Below, piece after piece: positions 1 to 8,355 of a stretch of 64,000 bases of DNA. Position 1 is the stretch's first letter. Every line of letters begins with the position of its first letter. Source of the stretch: CALDOK01 sp964481655 (GTDB lineage: Bacteria; Myxococcota_A; UBA796; JAFGLY01); assembly GCA_964481655.1 (NCBI GenBank), contig CAYZVO010000002.1, positions 1 through 64,000 on the forward strand, given 5' to 3'. The notes beneath the pieces were generated by a model. It did no database searches. It was given only the letters and a program-made list of their open reading frames with translations, and had not been told where the DNA came from. Made by a program: the position numbers and the translations under genes.

Positions 1-81
1 GAGGGTGTCGGTGTCGGGCTTGTCGGGGTCGTTCCGGCAGGCGGTGAGGGCGAGCAGGGCGAGGGCGACGGGCAGGCGCAT
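1..81 (-). CDS. Lipoprotein, N-terminal fragment (runs off the window)
   Basis: Only the first 27 codons are visible, reading leftward from an ATG at 81. The peptide begins with a short hydrophobic stretch ending in a lipobox-like LTAC, then an Asp/Pro/Thr-rich segment (NDPDKPDTDTL). This is the same layout as the other lipoproteins in the window. A clear GGAGG lies just upstream of the ATG at about 83-89, which supports the start although the gene is cut off. The minus-strand phosphoesterase gene lies 65 nt upstream, so the two may be co-transcribed. Nothing can be said about the mature domain. Confidence 0.7.
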   Translation of the reverse strand, partial: MRLPVALALLALTACRNDPDKPDTDTL

Positions 82-146
82 GGTCCCTCCTGGAGTCTGG
101 ACCTGTCGCGCGAGTATAGCCGGACAGACGCGCCCTTCGGCAGCGA

Positions 147-1016
147 TCAGAGCTCGATCAGCTCACGCTCGGCGGCCCACGGCGCCTCGAGATCGATGCG
201 CACCAGGGCCAGCTCGGGCCCGTCGTGGGCGGCGCTGATCACCGTGCTGCGTCCCAGGCGCTGCTTCCAGGCTCCTGTGCGGCGCCAGGAGCTGCGCACG
301 TGGCCGTGGAGGGTGAGCCAGGGCTGGCGGCGCTCGATGAGCCGGCGCAGGGCCACCGAGCCGATGTGGGGGTCGATGGTGACGTCGTCACCCGGGCCGC
401 CCTCGAGGCCGGCGTGGTCCAGGTCGGTGCCGTAGGGGGCCGCATGGCAGAGGAACACCGCGCGGCCCAGATCCTCGACCCCGGTCAAGTGGTCCAGATC
501 CCGGTGCATGGTGTGGAAGCGGACCAGGTGGCGCTCCATGGGCACCGATCGCCAGCCGTCGGCCGGGGAGACGGCGCCGGGCGGCACGTAGCGGGACACG
601 TCGAAGCGCTCCCAGTCCTTGAGGGCCCCGGGGCCGGGGGGCACGCAGCCGTAGCCGTAGATCGGGCGATCCCCGAGCCAGGCCTGGCGCATGTGGATCG
701 GCTCCCAGGCCCCCCGCGTCGCGGCTCGCTCGAAGGCCGGCTGCGTGGCCGCCGGGTCCTCGTTGCCCAGCACCAGAAACACCCGCGGGGCCCGCTCGCC
801 CAGGTCCCGCCGCACGGCCAGGAAGCCCCCGGCCAGGAAGTCTTCGATGAAGTCCCCTTCGTGCTGGGTGGTCTCGTCGCCGTGCAGCAGCCCGGGGGGG
901 AGCAGATCCCCTCCCAGGAACAGCGCCTCGGGGCGCTCTTGGCGGGTCAACTCCCAGAGCCGGCGGTAGCGCCCGCTGGAGCCTCCGAGGTCGCTGACGT
1001 GGAAGACCAGGGCCAT
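147..1016 (-). CDS. Calcineurin-like metallophosphoesterase
   Basis: A 289-aa protein with the metallophosphoesterase motif series. An Asp-containing first motif (HVSDLGG, D9) follows the first strand, then GGDLL (D37), LGNED near residue 84, a His motif (LCHAAP) around 190 and a C-terminal HGHVRSSW near 238. These residues normally bind two metal ions and hydrolyse a phosphoester. The first motif has H before SD rather than the usual DxH, so metal site 1 may be modified. There is no signal peptide, so the enzyme is probably cytosolic. The substrate is unknown: the family spans nucleotide, phosphoprotein and nucleic-acid phosphatases. It is divergent from the exported protein at 1085, with a dyad-symmetric sequence between them. 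Confidence 0.8.
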   Translation of the reverse strand: MALVFHVSDLGGSSGRYRRLWELTRQERPEALFLGGDLLPPGLLHGDETTQHEGDFIEDFLAGGFLAVRRDLGERAPRVFLVLGNEDPAATQPAFERAATRGAWEPIHMRQAWLGDRPIYGYGCVPPGPGALKDWERFDVSRYVPPGAVSPADGWRSVPMERHLVRFHTMHRDLDHLTGVEDLGRAVFLCHAAPYGTDLDHAGLEGGPGDDVTIDPHIGSVALRRLIERRQPWLTLHGHVRSSWRRTGAWKQRLGRSTVISAAHDGPELALVRIDLEAPWAAERELIEL

Positions 1017-1024
1017 GGAGGGGT

Positions 1025-1057
1025 CCTATCCGGCGGCGTGGCCTGGGGCCGGATAGG
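1025..1057. promoter_or_regulatory. 10-bp perfect inverted repeat between divergent genes
   Basis: CCTATCCGGC at 1025-1034 and its exact reverse complement GCCGGATAGG at 1048-1057 are separated by 13 nt. They lie in the 68-bp gap between the divergent genes starting at 1016 (minus) and 1085 (plus). The position and symmetry fit an operator read from both sides. A transcript hairpin is the alternative. No matching regulator gene is adjacent. Confidence 0.4.
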
Positions 1058-1084
1058 GCAGGGGAGATCCCCGAGGACTGCACC

Positions 1085-1675
1085 GTGCTCGAGCTCTTCC
1101 CCCTCGCCCTCGCCCTCGCGGCTGGCCCGGCCCAGGCGGCCCCCACCGTGGCGCTCCACGCCGAACTGCCCACCTTGCACTCACCCATGGCCCGCTACTC
1201 CGGCGAAGACGTGGAGCACACCATCCCGGTGAGCGTCGGCGGCCGCGCCGAGCTCGGGCTGGGGATCGGCAGCGCGGGGACACGCTGGTTCGTCGTCGCC
1301 CCCGGCGTGCGCCACAGCGGCATCGACTTCGGCGTGGTGGACCACGCCATGCTCGACCTGGCCTACCGCGAGGCCATCCCCGGGACCTCCAGCCTCCATC
1401 CCCACTGGGAGGCCGGCCTGGGGGCCGCGCTGATCCGCCTGCAGGACGAGGCCGGGGAGCCCCTGGCCCTGCACCTGGGCCCGCGCTTCCACGGCGCCCT
1501 GGGGCTGGGCTTCGGTCGGGGGAAGCTCCGCCCGGAGCTCGGCCTGCGGGCCAGCTTCACCGCGGCCACCGGCAGCTTCGACCTGGACGATGTGGAGATC
1601 GACGACGAGATCGTCGGGCGGTTCTACCTGCCCTCGACCCTCTGTCTGGCGGCCACGGTCGGGCTCCGCATCTAG
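1085..1675 (+). CDS. Exported protein of unknown function
   Basis: A 196-aa protein starting at GTG, with GAGGA about 9 nt upstream. The N-terminus is a Sec-type signal peptide (hydrophobic residues 2-16, AQA/A cleavage near residue 19). The rest alternates short hydrophobic and Gly-rich segments. Examples are RAELGLGIGSAGTRWF, a repeated glycine pattern near 130 (GALGLGFGRGKL) and a C-terminal LAATVGLRI that ends in a hydrophobic/aromatic-like strand. This suggests a small outer-membrane beta-barrel of the OmpA/OmpW size class, but no family signature is recognised. No operon partner is evident: 107 nt of non-coding sequence separate it from the next gene. Confidence 0.6.
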   Translation: MLELFPLALALAAGPAQAAPTVALHAELPTLHSPMARYSGEDVEHTIPVSVGGRAELGLGIGSAGTRWFVVAPGVRHSGIDFGVVDHAMLDLAYREAIPGTSSLHPHWEAGLGAALIRLQDEAGEPLALHLGPRFHGALGLGFGRGKLRPELGLRASFTAATGSFDLDDVEIDDEIVGRFYLPSTLCLAATVGLRI

Positions 1676-1782
1676 ACCTCGGGTCAACAGTCGCGGGGCG
1701 CCGGGATACCTCGGATGGTGATCGCAGAGAATATCTGCGCGCTGGCACCGTACGTGCGGCAAACCCCTGGCCCGAGGTCCCC

Positions 1783-3369
1783 ATGCGCACCCTCCTGCTG
1801 CTCTCCCTGATCGCCTGCAACAAGGACGCCGACGTCACCGACGACACCGGCCCCCTCGACACCGGCGTGGAGGACAGCGGCTGGGACCCGCGCTTCGACA
1901 CCGTCGTCGAGGCCATCCAGGCCGACCTCGCGGCCTCCCACGCCCCGGGCGTGTCCGTCGCGATCATGGAGGACGGCGTGGTCACCTTCGCCCAGGCCTT
2001 CGGCTCGGGTCATCCGGATCGTGAGGTCCCCATCACGGCGGACACGCTGTTCCAGATCGGCTCGGACACCAAGAAGCAGACCGCGGTGGCGCTTCTGCAG
2101 AAGGTCGAGCAGGGGCTGGTGTCGGTGGACGACTCCCTGGCCACCGTCCTGCCGGATCTCGAGTTTCGCTGGGGCGAGGACTGGAACGACGAGGTGCTCG
2201 TGCAGCACCTGCTCACCCACCAGGGGGGCTTCTACGACTACGCCCTGTGGGAGATGGGCGAGGACGATGGCTTGCTGGCCGACTGGACCTACAGCACCTT
2301 CGCCGACAGCTGGTACCTGATGAACCCTCCGGGGGAGTTCTGGAACTACTCGAACCCCAACTGGTCCCTGGCGGGGCTGATCACCGAAGAGAACGACGAG
2401 CGCGCGTGGCCCGACATCATGCTCGAGGACGTCTACCTGCCCCTGGGCATGGACCGCAGCTACCTGCGCAAGTCAGAGGTGCTCGCCGACGGCGACTACG
2501 CCGTCGGGTACGGCGTCGATCCCCAGACCGGGCGCATGGGCACCCGGGAGATGGACGACGTGGCCGACCACGCCTGGACCCGCCCGGCAGGTCTGGCCTG
2601 GTCCACCGCGACCCAGCAGCTGTACTTCGCCGACTTCCTGGTCAACGGCGACAGCGCCGTGCTGGACGACGCCCTGGTCGCGTCGATGCACGCCGAGCAG
2701 GTCAACACCCTGTACTACGACGACGAGAGCCACTACGGCTACGGCCTGATGGTCCAGCGGGGCCTCGAGCTCGACGACGCCTACTACGAGATCCCGGTCT
2801 GGAACCACGGCGGCAACACCATGGCCTTCACCTCGATCTTCCAGGTCCTGCCCGAACACGGCTTCGCCATCTCGGTCCTCAGCTCAGGCTACGGCACCGA
2901 CTTCTCCGAGACCGTCAACACCGCCATCCGCACCCTGGTGGACGACCTCCCCGAGCCGGTGGCGGTGCCGGAGTACGTCGTGGACACGGATCGCTACGCC
3001 TTCCACGTCGGAGACTACATCGACGAGTGGAACGTGGGGCAGGCCACGGTCACCAAGCAGGGCGACAGCCTGCACATCGAGCTGCCGCTGCTCGACCAGT
3101 ATGGCTACGACTACGACAACGAGCTCATCGCGGTCTCGAGCGACATCCACTACATCGTCCTCGAGGGCGGCTACTACGATCTCACCTTCATCCAGCAGGC
3201 CGAGGACGAGCCCTCGGCCTACATCCGCAACCGCATCTTCGTGCTCACCCGGGACGAGGGCGAGTCGGTCACCGGCGCCCGCCGCACGCCCACCAAGGCG
3301 GACGTGGAGCGCTTCCTGGAGCGGGCGCGGGTGGTCGAGCCGTTGAACCTGGCGCCCACCGTCAGGTGA
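1783..3369 (+). CDS. Beta-lactamase-fold serine hydrolase lipoprotein
   Basis: A 528-aa protein with a lipoprotein signal (LLSLIAC, then an Asp/Thr-rich linker to about residue 30) and a class C beta-lactamase/esterase catalytic domain. The serine motif is IGSDTKK (S94, K97), the tyrosine motif is YSN (Y189-N191) and the third motif is HGG (H342-G344). These are the three conserved elements of the penicillin-binding protein/beta-lactamase superfamily. A C-terminal region of about 130 residues (from ~400) is strand-rich and resembles the lipocalin-like tail of many such hydrolases. Probable roles are peptidase, esterase or D-aminopeptidase on the outer membrane. True beta-lactamase activity is not implied. 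The last 8 nt overlap the convergent HDOD gene. Confidence 0.85.
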   Translation: MRTLLLLSLIACNKDADVTDDTGPLDTGVEDSGWDPRFDTVVEAIQADLAASHAPGVSVAIMEDGVVTFAQAFGSGHPDREVPITADTLFQIGSDTKKQTAVALLQKVEQGLVSVDDSLATVLPDLEFRWGEDWNDEVLVQHLLTHQGGFYDYALWEMGEDDGLLADWTYSTFADSWYLMNPPGEFWNYSNPNWSLAGLITEENDERAWPDIMLEDVYLPLGMDRSYLRKSEVLADGDYAVGYGVDPQTGRMGTREMDDVADHAWTRPAGLAWSTATQQLYFADFLVNGDSAVLDDALVASMHAEQVNTLYYDDESHYGYGLMVQRGLELDDAYYEIPVWNHGGNTMAFTSIFQVLPEHGFAISVLSSGYGTDFSETVNTAIRTLVDDLPEPVAVPEYVVDTDRYAFHVGDYIDEWNVGQATVTKQGDSLHIELPLLDQYGYDYDNELIAVSSDIHYIVLEGGYYDLTFIQQAEDEPSAYIRNRIFVLTRDEGESVTGARRTPTKADVERFLERARVVEPLNLAPTVR

Positions 3370-4309
3370 TCAGCATCCCCTCGAGGGCTCCTGGATAGAG
3401 AGCCAGCACCTGCATCATCGCGCGATCACCGATGTCCAGCCGGGCCACCAGGCGGTGGGTCCGCAGCTCGTCGGCGGCGTGCAGCTCGTCGCCGCGCGCG
3501 AGCCAGACCTCGTAGATCAGATCGGCCAGGCGCAGGAAGGCCCCGGGCTCTTGCAGGGAGCGCGGCGGGACTGGATCGTGGTGGTGGTCCACCAGCTCCG
3601 CCAAGGCCTTTGGCAGGCCCCAGCCGTTGATGATGGCCGCCCCCGCGCGGGCGTGCATCAGGTGGAAGACCTCGTCGGCCAGCTCCTCGAACTCGATGGG
3701 CCCCTCGAGCTCGGCCACCACGCGCTCCAGCACGCCCGCGAGCACAGGCTTGCCCACGTCGTGCAGCAGCCCGATGACGAAGGCCTGCTCGCTGTTCTTG
3801 CCCGCCACGCCAGCCAGCAGGTTCATGGCCACCGCCGTGCCCACGGCGGCCTGCCACAGGGTGCGCATCAGCGCTGCGTGGGGGCCGCTGTAGATGGTCT
3901 GGCGCAGGCCGGCGGCGAGCACGATGTCCCGGGTGCGTCGCACCCCCAGCCGCGCCACCGCCCGCTGCAGCTGGGTGATGCGCTTGCCGCTGCGGGGGCC
4001 GTAGTGGGCGGTGTTGGCCACCTGCAGCACCGAGCCGGCGATGAACGCGTCCTGGTGGAGCAGGCGGGTGATGCCCGCGGCGGAGCAGTCGGGGTTCTCC
4101 GACACCCTCAGCACCTCGGTGGCCACCGTCGGGATCCGCGGCGGCTCGAAGTCACCTTCGTTGAGGGCCTGCCACACCCGCTGTCGGGCGGTGTGGATGA
4201 GCTCCGCCTCGCCCTCGCCCGCGTCGCCGACCCCGGGGGTGTCGAGGGCGGCGAGGCTCTCGGGCTCGATGGCGTAGACGCCGGTGTCGAAGGCGGAGCC
4301 GTAGCTCAT
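3362..4309 (-). CDS. HDOD-domain signalling protein
   Basis: A 315-aa protein dominated by an HDOD domain (about residues 50-260). Matching signatures are PRIPTVATEVLRV at the start, LLHQDAFIAGSVLQVANTAHYGP in the core, the QRAVARLGVRRTRDIVLA helix, FVIGLLHDVGKPVLA, and an HHHDP motif near 240. HDOD proteins are related to HD hydrolases but usually lack catalysis. They act as signalling scaffolds in chemotaxis, cyclic-di-GMP or motility control, which would be consistent with the PilT gene downstream on the other strand, though that link is inference. HD is partly retained in LLHDVGK, so residual metal binding cannot be excluded. It is divergent from the radical SAM operon. Confidence 0.85.
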   Translation of the reverse strand: MSYGSAFDTGVYAIEPESLAALDTPGVGDAGEGEAELIHTARQRVWQALNEGDFEPPRIPTVATEVLRVSENPDCSAAGITRLLHQDAFIAGSVLQVANTAHYGPRSGKRITQLQRAVARLGVRRTRDIVLAAGLRQTIYSGPHAALMRTLWQAAVGTAVAMNLLAGVAGKNSEQAFVIGLLHDVGKPVLAGVLERVVAELEGPIEFEELADEVFHLMHARAGAAIINGWGLPKALAELVDHHHDPVPPRSLQEPGAFLRLADLIYEVWLARGDELHAADELRTHRLVARLDIGDRAMMQVLALYPGALEGMLIT

Positions 4310-4376
4310 GATGGGGGCCTGGGATGATCGGAGATCGATGATACCGGCGGCGGGGGCTGGTGGGAAGCCCGCGGCT

Positions 4377-4436
4377 CGCCTGTCGAATTGTCAAGGCTTG
4401 TCACGGGAGGGCTCCATCTGTGTGGGCGCCTGTCGA
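4377..4436. promoter_or_regulatory. Direct-repeat sites upstream of the radical SAM/Ycf46 operon
   Basis: CGCCTGTCGA occurs twice, at 4377-4386 and 4427-4436, exactly 50 bp apart. Between them TTGTCA occurs twice (4388-4393 and 4398-4403). They lie in the 141-bp divergent region between the HDOD gene and the radical SAM gene. A transcription-factor site pair is plausible, but no good -10 element was recognised. Confidence 0.25.
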
Positions 4437-4450
4437 CACATCCAGGTGCA

Positions 4451-5407
4451 ATGCAAGGTGTAGTCGTGGATGGCGATCCTGGAGCGTTCGTGCGCGGGCT
4501 GATCCCCGCTGACGAGACCCGCGTCTTCTGGCGAGGGGTCACGCTGCTCGAAGAGCACGAGATCGCCCCCACCTACGAGATCTACCTGGCGGGCTGCCCC
4601 CTGCGCTGCCCCTTCTGCGCCGTCCCCGGGGCCTCCTGCTCAGCCCGGGCCGGGGAGCGCGTGGAGCCCGCGGCGCTGGTGCGAGACCTGCAGGACGAGC
4701 GCCACCCACCCTTCCGGGCGCTGGCCTTCGTGGGTGGGGAGCCCAGCCTGCACCTGCCATGGATCCGGCAGGTCCTGCCGCTGCTGCGACGGGAGCGTCC
4801 CGGCGTGGCGCTGGTGCTGAACACCGCCCTGTGCTGGGACGCGGCCCTCGCGCCGTCCATCGCCGCGGACTTCGACTGGGTGGTGGGCACCGTGCGCTTC
4901 CACGACCCAGCCTGCGCCGCGAGGCTGGGGGCGACGGCCAGCCACCCCGCCCAGGCCCGGGCCGCGGTGGAGGCCCTGCTGAGGGCGGGGGCGCGGGTGC
5001 TGCTGCGGCTGTTGGTCCTGCCGGGGCACCTCGACTGCTGCGCCGCACCCCTGGCGCGCTGGATCGGGGCCCTCCGCGGGGAGCTGCTGGCCCGCGTGAT
5101 GCTGGAGTACGCCCCCCTGCACCAGGCGCGGGGGATGCCGGGCCTGGATCGGCCCCTGGGCGAGGCGGACGCGGAGCGGGCCCTCGGGCTGCTCCCCCCC
5201 GGTGTGCCACGCCCGAGCGCCACCCCCATCCAGCCGGTGCCCCGGCGCCGGGCCTGGCACCGGGATCCGCCCGTGTCCGTGGAGATCGACGCCGCGGGCA
5301 ACACGGTGGCCCCCATGGTCACCGGCTCCATCCTCCCCTGGCTCGCGGAGCATCGCTCGGCCCTGCGCAGCCGCCTCGCCTACCTCGAGGACGACCATGC
5401 CCGCTGA
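4451..5407 (+). CDS. Radical SAM protein (activating-enzyme-like)
   Basis: A 318-aa protein with a radical SAM [4Fe-4S] motif, CPLRCPFC, giving C49, C53 and C56 in CxxxCxxC spacing. A GGEPSLH motif about 45 residues later contacts SAM. The context YEIYLAGCPLRCPFC resembles pyruvate-formate-lyase-activating-enzyme-like radical SAM proteins that modify a partner protein. I prefer ATG 4451, with AGGTG just upstream, over an in-frame TTG at 4388. The C-terminal third is rich in Pro/Arg and has no recognised extra cluster-binding domain. It opens a coupled operon: its last 11 nt overlap the start of the AAA+ gene. A role in modifying or maturing an operon protein is inference. Confidence 0.85.
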   Translation: MQGVVVDGDPGAFVRGLIPADETRVFWRGVTLLEEHEIAPTYEIYLAGCPLRCPFCAVPGASCSARAGERVEPAALVRDLQDERHPPFRALAFVGGEPSLHLPWIRQVLPLLRRERPGVALVLNTALCWDAALAPSIAADFDWVVGTVRFHDPACAARLGATASHPAQARAAVEALLRAGARVLLRLLVLPGHLDCCAAPLARWIGALRGELLARVMLEYAPLHQARGMPGLDRPLGEADAERALGLLPPGVPRPSATPIQPVPRRRAWHRDPPVSVEIDAAGNTVAPMVTGSILPWLAEHRSALRSRLAYLEDDHAR

Positions 5408-6878
5408 ACTCGACCTGTTGCTGCGCGCCCGCTACCCGCTCATCTGGCTCGACACCGCCGAAGAGGACCGGGCGGTGGAGCTGATCTGCCGCGCCGCCCG
5501 CGGCATGGGTGATCCGGTGGCCGGCTGGACCCAGACCTGGGGACTGCACGACCTGCCTGGCGCCGCGCGCTCTGGCCCCCACGCGGATCCCCTGGCGCTG
5601 CTCGAGCACATGCGCGGGCAGGAGCGACGCCAGGTCTGGGTCCTCTTCGATCTCGGCGGCCTGCTGCAACCCCACGGGGGCGGCCCCACCCTGATCCGGG
5701 CCCTGCGGGACACGGCCAGGGTGCTCCGGGAGCGGGGCTCGGTGCTGGTGGTCGTGGGCTCCGGGCACGCCCTTCCCGGCGAGCTTGTCGGCACCGCGGC
5801 GGTCCACCGCCTGGCCCTCCCGGACCGGGGCGAGCACGCGGCGCTGCTGCAGCGGGTGACCCGACAGATGGGCGTCCCGGTCACCGCCGAGGCCGAGCGG
5901 GTCCTGGCCTCGGCTTGCCTCGGGCTGACCCTGGAGCAGGCCGAGAACATCTGGGCGCGCATCCGGGCCGCGGGCGGACACTTCTCCGAGCACGACGTGA
6001 ACCAGCTCATCGCCGAGAAGGCTCGCATCGTGCGGGGCTCGGGCTACCTCGAGTTCGTGCCCACCGCGGGCATGGACGACGTGGGCGGGCTCGACGGGCT
6101 GAAGGCCTGGATGGGCCAGCGCTCCCTGGGCTTCTCCACGGAGGCCCGGGCCCTGGGCCTGCCCTGGCCCCGCGGTGCGCTGCTGGTGGGCGTCCAGGGC
6201 TGCGGCAAGTCCTTGAGCGCCAAGGCCGTCGCCGGCCTGTGGAAGCAGCCGCTGCTGCGCCTGGACGTGGGCGCCCTGATGGAGGGGCTGGTGGGCGCCT
6301 CCGAGCGCAACCTGCGCCACGCCCTGGCCCTGGCCGGGCGCATCGCCCCTTGTGTGCTGTGGATCGACGAGATCGAGAAGGGCTTCCAGGGCCTCGAGCG
6401 GGCCACCGACGGGGGCACCATCGCCCGCATGTTCGGCACCATGCTCACCTGGATGCAAGAGAAGCAGGAGCCGGTCTTCGTGCTGGCCACCGCCAACCAG
6501 ATCGACGCGCTCCCGCCGGAGATGCTCCGCAAGGGGCGCTTCGACGAGATCTTCTTCGTGGACCTGCCCGACGCCGAGCAGCGCGCGGAGATCTGGCGCA
6601 TCCACATCGGCTATCGGGCGGCGGCGGCCCAGGATCGCGAGCTGCTCGGTCGTCTGGACCTGACCGCCCTGGCCGAGGCCTCCGAGGGCTACTCTGGGGC
6701 CGAGATCGCGGCCGCAGTGGTGGAGGGCTCCTTCTCGGCCCTGGCCGAAGGACGCCCCCTCGACACCCGGCACCTGGTCGGGGCCTTGTCCGCCTCCCCG
6801 CCCCTGTCCCGCACCCGGGAGGAGGAGCTGAACCGGCTGCGCAGCTGGGCGCGGGGCCGCACCCGGAGGGCCTGCTGA
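5397..6878 (+). CDS. Ycf46-like AAA+ ATPase
   Basis: A 493-aa protein with the size and layout of Ycf46-type ATPases. The N-terminus LDLLLRARYPLIWLDTAEED is the family's hallmark, followed by a degenerate P-loop-like region (to about 200). A complete AAA+ module follows with Walker A GVQGCGKS (G265-S272), Walker B VLWIDEIEKG (D324-E325), sensor-1 ATAN and arginine-finger-type KGRFDE. A winged C-terminal helical domain contains EGYSGAEI. Ycf46 proteins are conserved in cyanobacteria, plastids and many bacteria, and their biochemical role is poorly defined. The gene overlaps the radical SAM gene by 11 nt and the next gene by 1 nt (TGATG). ATP-dependent remodelling of a membrane or small-protein partner is the likely activity. 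Confidence 0.9.
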   Translation: MPAELDLLLRARYPLIWLDTAEEDRAVELICRAARGMGDPVAGWTQTWGLHDLPGAARSGPHADPLALLEHMRGQERRQVWVLFDLGGLLQPHGGGPTLIRALRDTARVLRERGSVLVVVGSGHALPGELVGTAAVHRLALPDRGEHAALLQRVTRQMGVPVTAEAERVLASACLGLTLEQAENIWARIRAAGGHFSEHDVNQLIAEKARIVRGSGYLEFVPTAGMDDVGGLDGLKAWMGQRSLGFSTEARALGLPWPRGALLVGVQGCGKSLSAKAVAGLWKQPLLRLDVGALMEGLVGASERNLRHALALAGRIAPCVLWIDEIEKGFQGLERATDGGTIARMFGTMLTWMQEKQEPVFVLATANQIDALPPEMLRKGRFDEIFFVDLPDAEQRAEIWRIHIGYRAAAAQDRELLGRLDLTALAEASEGYSGAEIAAAVVEGSFSALAEGRPLDTRHLVGALSASPPLSRTREEELNRLRSWARGRTRRAC

Positions 6879-7363
6879 TGTCTGTGGTCTGCACCGTCGC
6901 CGCGGGAGGCGCTGTCTATCTGGGGGCCGGGGTGCTCTCCGCCCTGGCCTCGGCCACCGCCGCCCGCATGGCCATGCGGGAGCTGGACGAGCGCGAGGAA
7001 GAGGCCCTTCGGCTGATGGAGGCCCTGCAGCAGGATCGGACGAGCGTCGAGCTCGCACCCGCCAAGCGCGAGCAGCTGGGCGAGCTGGTGGCGGAGCGCT
7101 GTCGGATGGTGTTCGCCGGTGACGGCCTGGTGGTCGAGCTGACCCGCGACATCCGCGGCCAGCTCACGGTGCGGGCCCACGGCGAGGGGATGAGCGAGGA
7201 ACAGGTCGCCGAGCGCGCCGAGCGCTTCCTGGGCCTGCTGATGCAGCAGGTGACCTACCGGGAGGTGGTGAGCCGCCTGAAGCGCCACGGCCTCGAGGTG
7301 CAGCAGGAGGCCCGGCTCGAGGACGGCACGGTCAAGGTCCGCATCGGCGGCAAGGGGCGCTGA
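6878..7363 (+). CDS. DUF1257/Ycf35-like protein
   Basis: A 161-aa protein starting in a TGATG overlap with the ATPase gene. Residues about 4-26 are hydrophobic (possible membrane anchor), followed by a charged helix. The C-terminal half carries a pattern typical of DUF1257/Ycf35: a helix ending in LLMQQVTYREVVSRLKRHGL and then EDGTVKVRIGG, i.e. the family's Tyr-rich helix plus an EDGTI-type strand. DUF1257 proteins usually travel with Ycf46-like ATPases, which strengthens this weak sequence call. The N-terminal hydrophobic segment is unusual for the family. Function is unknown. Confidence 0.55.
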   Translation: MSVVCTVAAGGAVYLGAGVLSALASATAARMAMRELDEREEEALRLMEALQQDRTSVELAPAKREQLGELVAERCRMVFAGDGLVVELTRDIRGQLTVRAHGEGMSEEQVAERAERFLGLLMQQVTYREVVSRLKRHGLEVQQEARLEDGTVKVRIGGKGR

Positions 7364-8154
7364 TGGGTCGCTTCGATCACATCGATCCGGGCACCGCGAC
7401 GCAGCCTGTCCCCAGCGATGGCGGCTTCGGCGTCCGGCACTTCCTGGATCAAGCCGAGCGGGCCATGGGCAGGGGGCGCTTCGAGCAGGCCCTGCGCCTC
7501 TACGGACGGGCGCTCGAGCACGATCGCACCCGCCCCGAGCCCTGGGCCGGGCAGGCCGACGCGCTGCTCGCCATGGCCCAACCCGAAGAGGCCTTCACCT
7601 GGCTCGAGCAGGCGGTGCGGGTGGCCGGCGAGCGCCCCGGCTTCCTGGCCCAGCGGGCCATCGCGGCGGCCCGGCTGGGCAAGGCCGACGACGCCCTGGC
7701 CTGGTCCGACCGGGCCATGCGGGTCGGGGCCGACCGGCCCGACATCTGGCTCGCCCGGGCCGAGGTGCTCTACCTGCAGGGCCAGGGCGGCCCGGCGGGG
7801 CGCTGCCTCGCCAAGGCCCACGAGCGTGAGCCCGGCGGGCACACCGCCCGACGCTGCGGCGAGATCGCGCTGGGGGCCGGGGACCTGCCCCGGGCGCGCA
7901 CCTGGCTCGAGCGGGCCCGCGGGCAGGCTCCGGAGTGCCCGCTGCTGGCCCTGCGGCTGGGCGTCTACTGGGAGCGAGCCGGGAGGCTCGAGCTGGCGCG
8001 TCAGGAGCTGGAGCGGGCGCTGAGCCTGGAGCCCGGGCTCGAGCCCGCGCGGCTGGCGCTGGCGGATCTGGATGGCCGGGGCCTGCTGGACCGGGTCACG
8101 GCGAGCTTGAGGAGGTGGAGAGGTGGCAGCCGATCTCGAACACGCGGTCGTTGA
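7363..8154 (+). CDS. TPR-repeat protein
   Basis: A 263-aa protein of tandem tetratricopeptide repeats. At least five 34-residue units can be traced from about residue 25. Each has the Gly/Ala/Tyr/Ala/Pro pattern, for example GRFEQALRLYGRALEHD, then DDALAWSDRAMRVGADRP, ARTWLERARGQAPECP and LARQELERALSLEPGLEPA. TPRs mediate protein-protein contact, so this is a likely scaffold for the ATPase module. No signal peptide is present. The start ATG sits in a TGATG overlap with the preceding gene. The Arg-rich C-terminus overlaps the start of the DUF2997-like gene by 32 nt. Confidence 0.85.
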   Translation: MGRFDHIDPGTATQPVPSDGGFGVRHFLDQAERAMGRGRFEQALRLYGRALEHDRTRPEPWAGQADALLAMAQPEEAFTWLEQAVRVAGERPGFLAQRAIAAARLGKADDALAWSDRAMRVGADRPDIWLARAEVLYLQGQGGPAGRCLAKAHEREPGGHTARRCGEIALGAGDLPRARTWLERARGQAPECPLLALRLGVYWERAGRLELARQELERALSLEPGLEPARLALADLDGRGLLDRVTASLRRWRGGSRSRTRGR

Positions 8155-8350
8155 GCTGGAGATCCGGACCGACGGCTCGGTGCGCTTCCACGTCTCGGGG
8201 CTCCCCGGGCCGGCCTGCGAGGATCTCGAAGGGATCCTTCTGGAGATCCTGCAGGGCGAGGTGACCGAGCGCAGCCGGACCTCCGAGTACTACCAGCAGG
8301 TGGAGCAGGGGCTCGGGCAGCGCCTGCGCGCCCTGCTCCGCCGGGGCTGA
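8123..8350 (+). CDS. DUF2997-like small protein
   Basis: A 75-aa protein with a GTG start. A strong GGAGG at 8111-8115 within the end of the TPR gene supports that start. The sequence pattern VVELEIRTDGSVRFHVSGLP, then GPACEDLEGILLEILQGEVTE and SEYYQQ, fits DUF2997: a beta-hairpin, a conserved Gly-x-x-Cys helix and a terminal EYY motif. DUF2997 genes typically sit beside DUF1257 and Ycf46-like genes. Its Cys (in GPACEDL) and terminal tyrosines make it a candidate small carrier or modified peptide. A target of the radical SAM enzyme is possible, but that is inference. The function of the family is unknown. Confidence 0.7.
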   Translation: MAADLEHAVVELEIRTDGSVRFHVSGLPGPACEDLEGILLEILQGEVTERSRTSEYYQQVEQGLGQRLRALLRRG

Positions 8351-8355
8351 GAGCC

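Noticed and set aside
4388..4450. TTG start for the radical SAM gene
   Set aside because: The added 21 residues are not family-like and the TTG lacks a Shine-Dalgarno; ATG 4451 has AGGTG just upstream.
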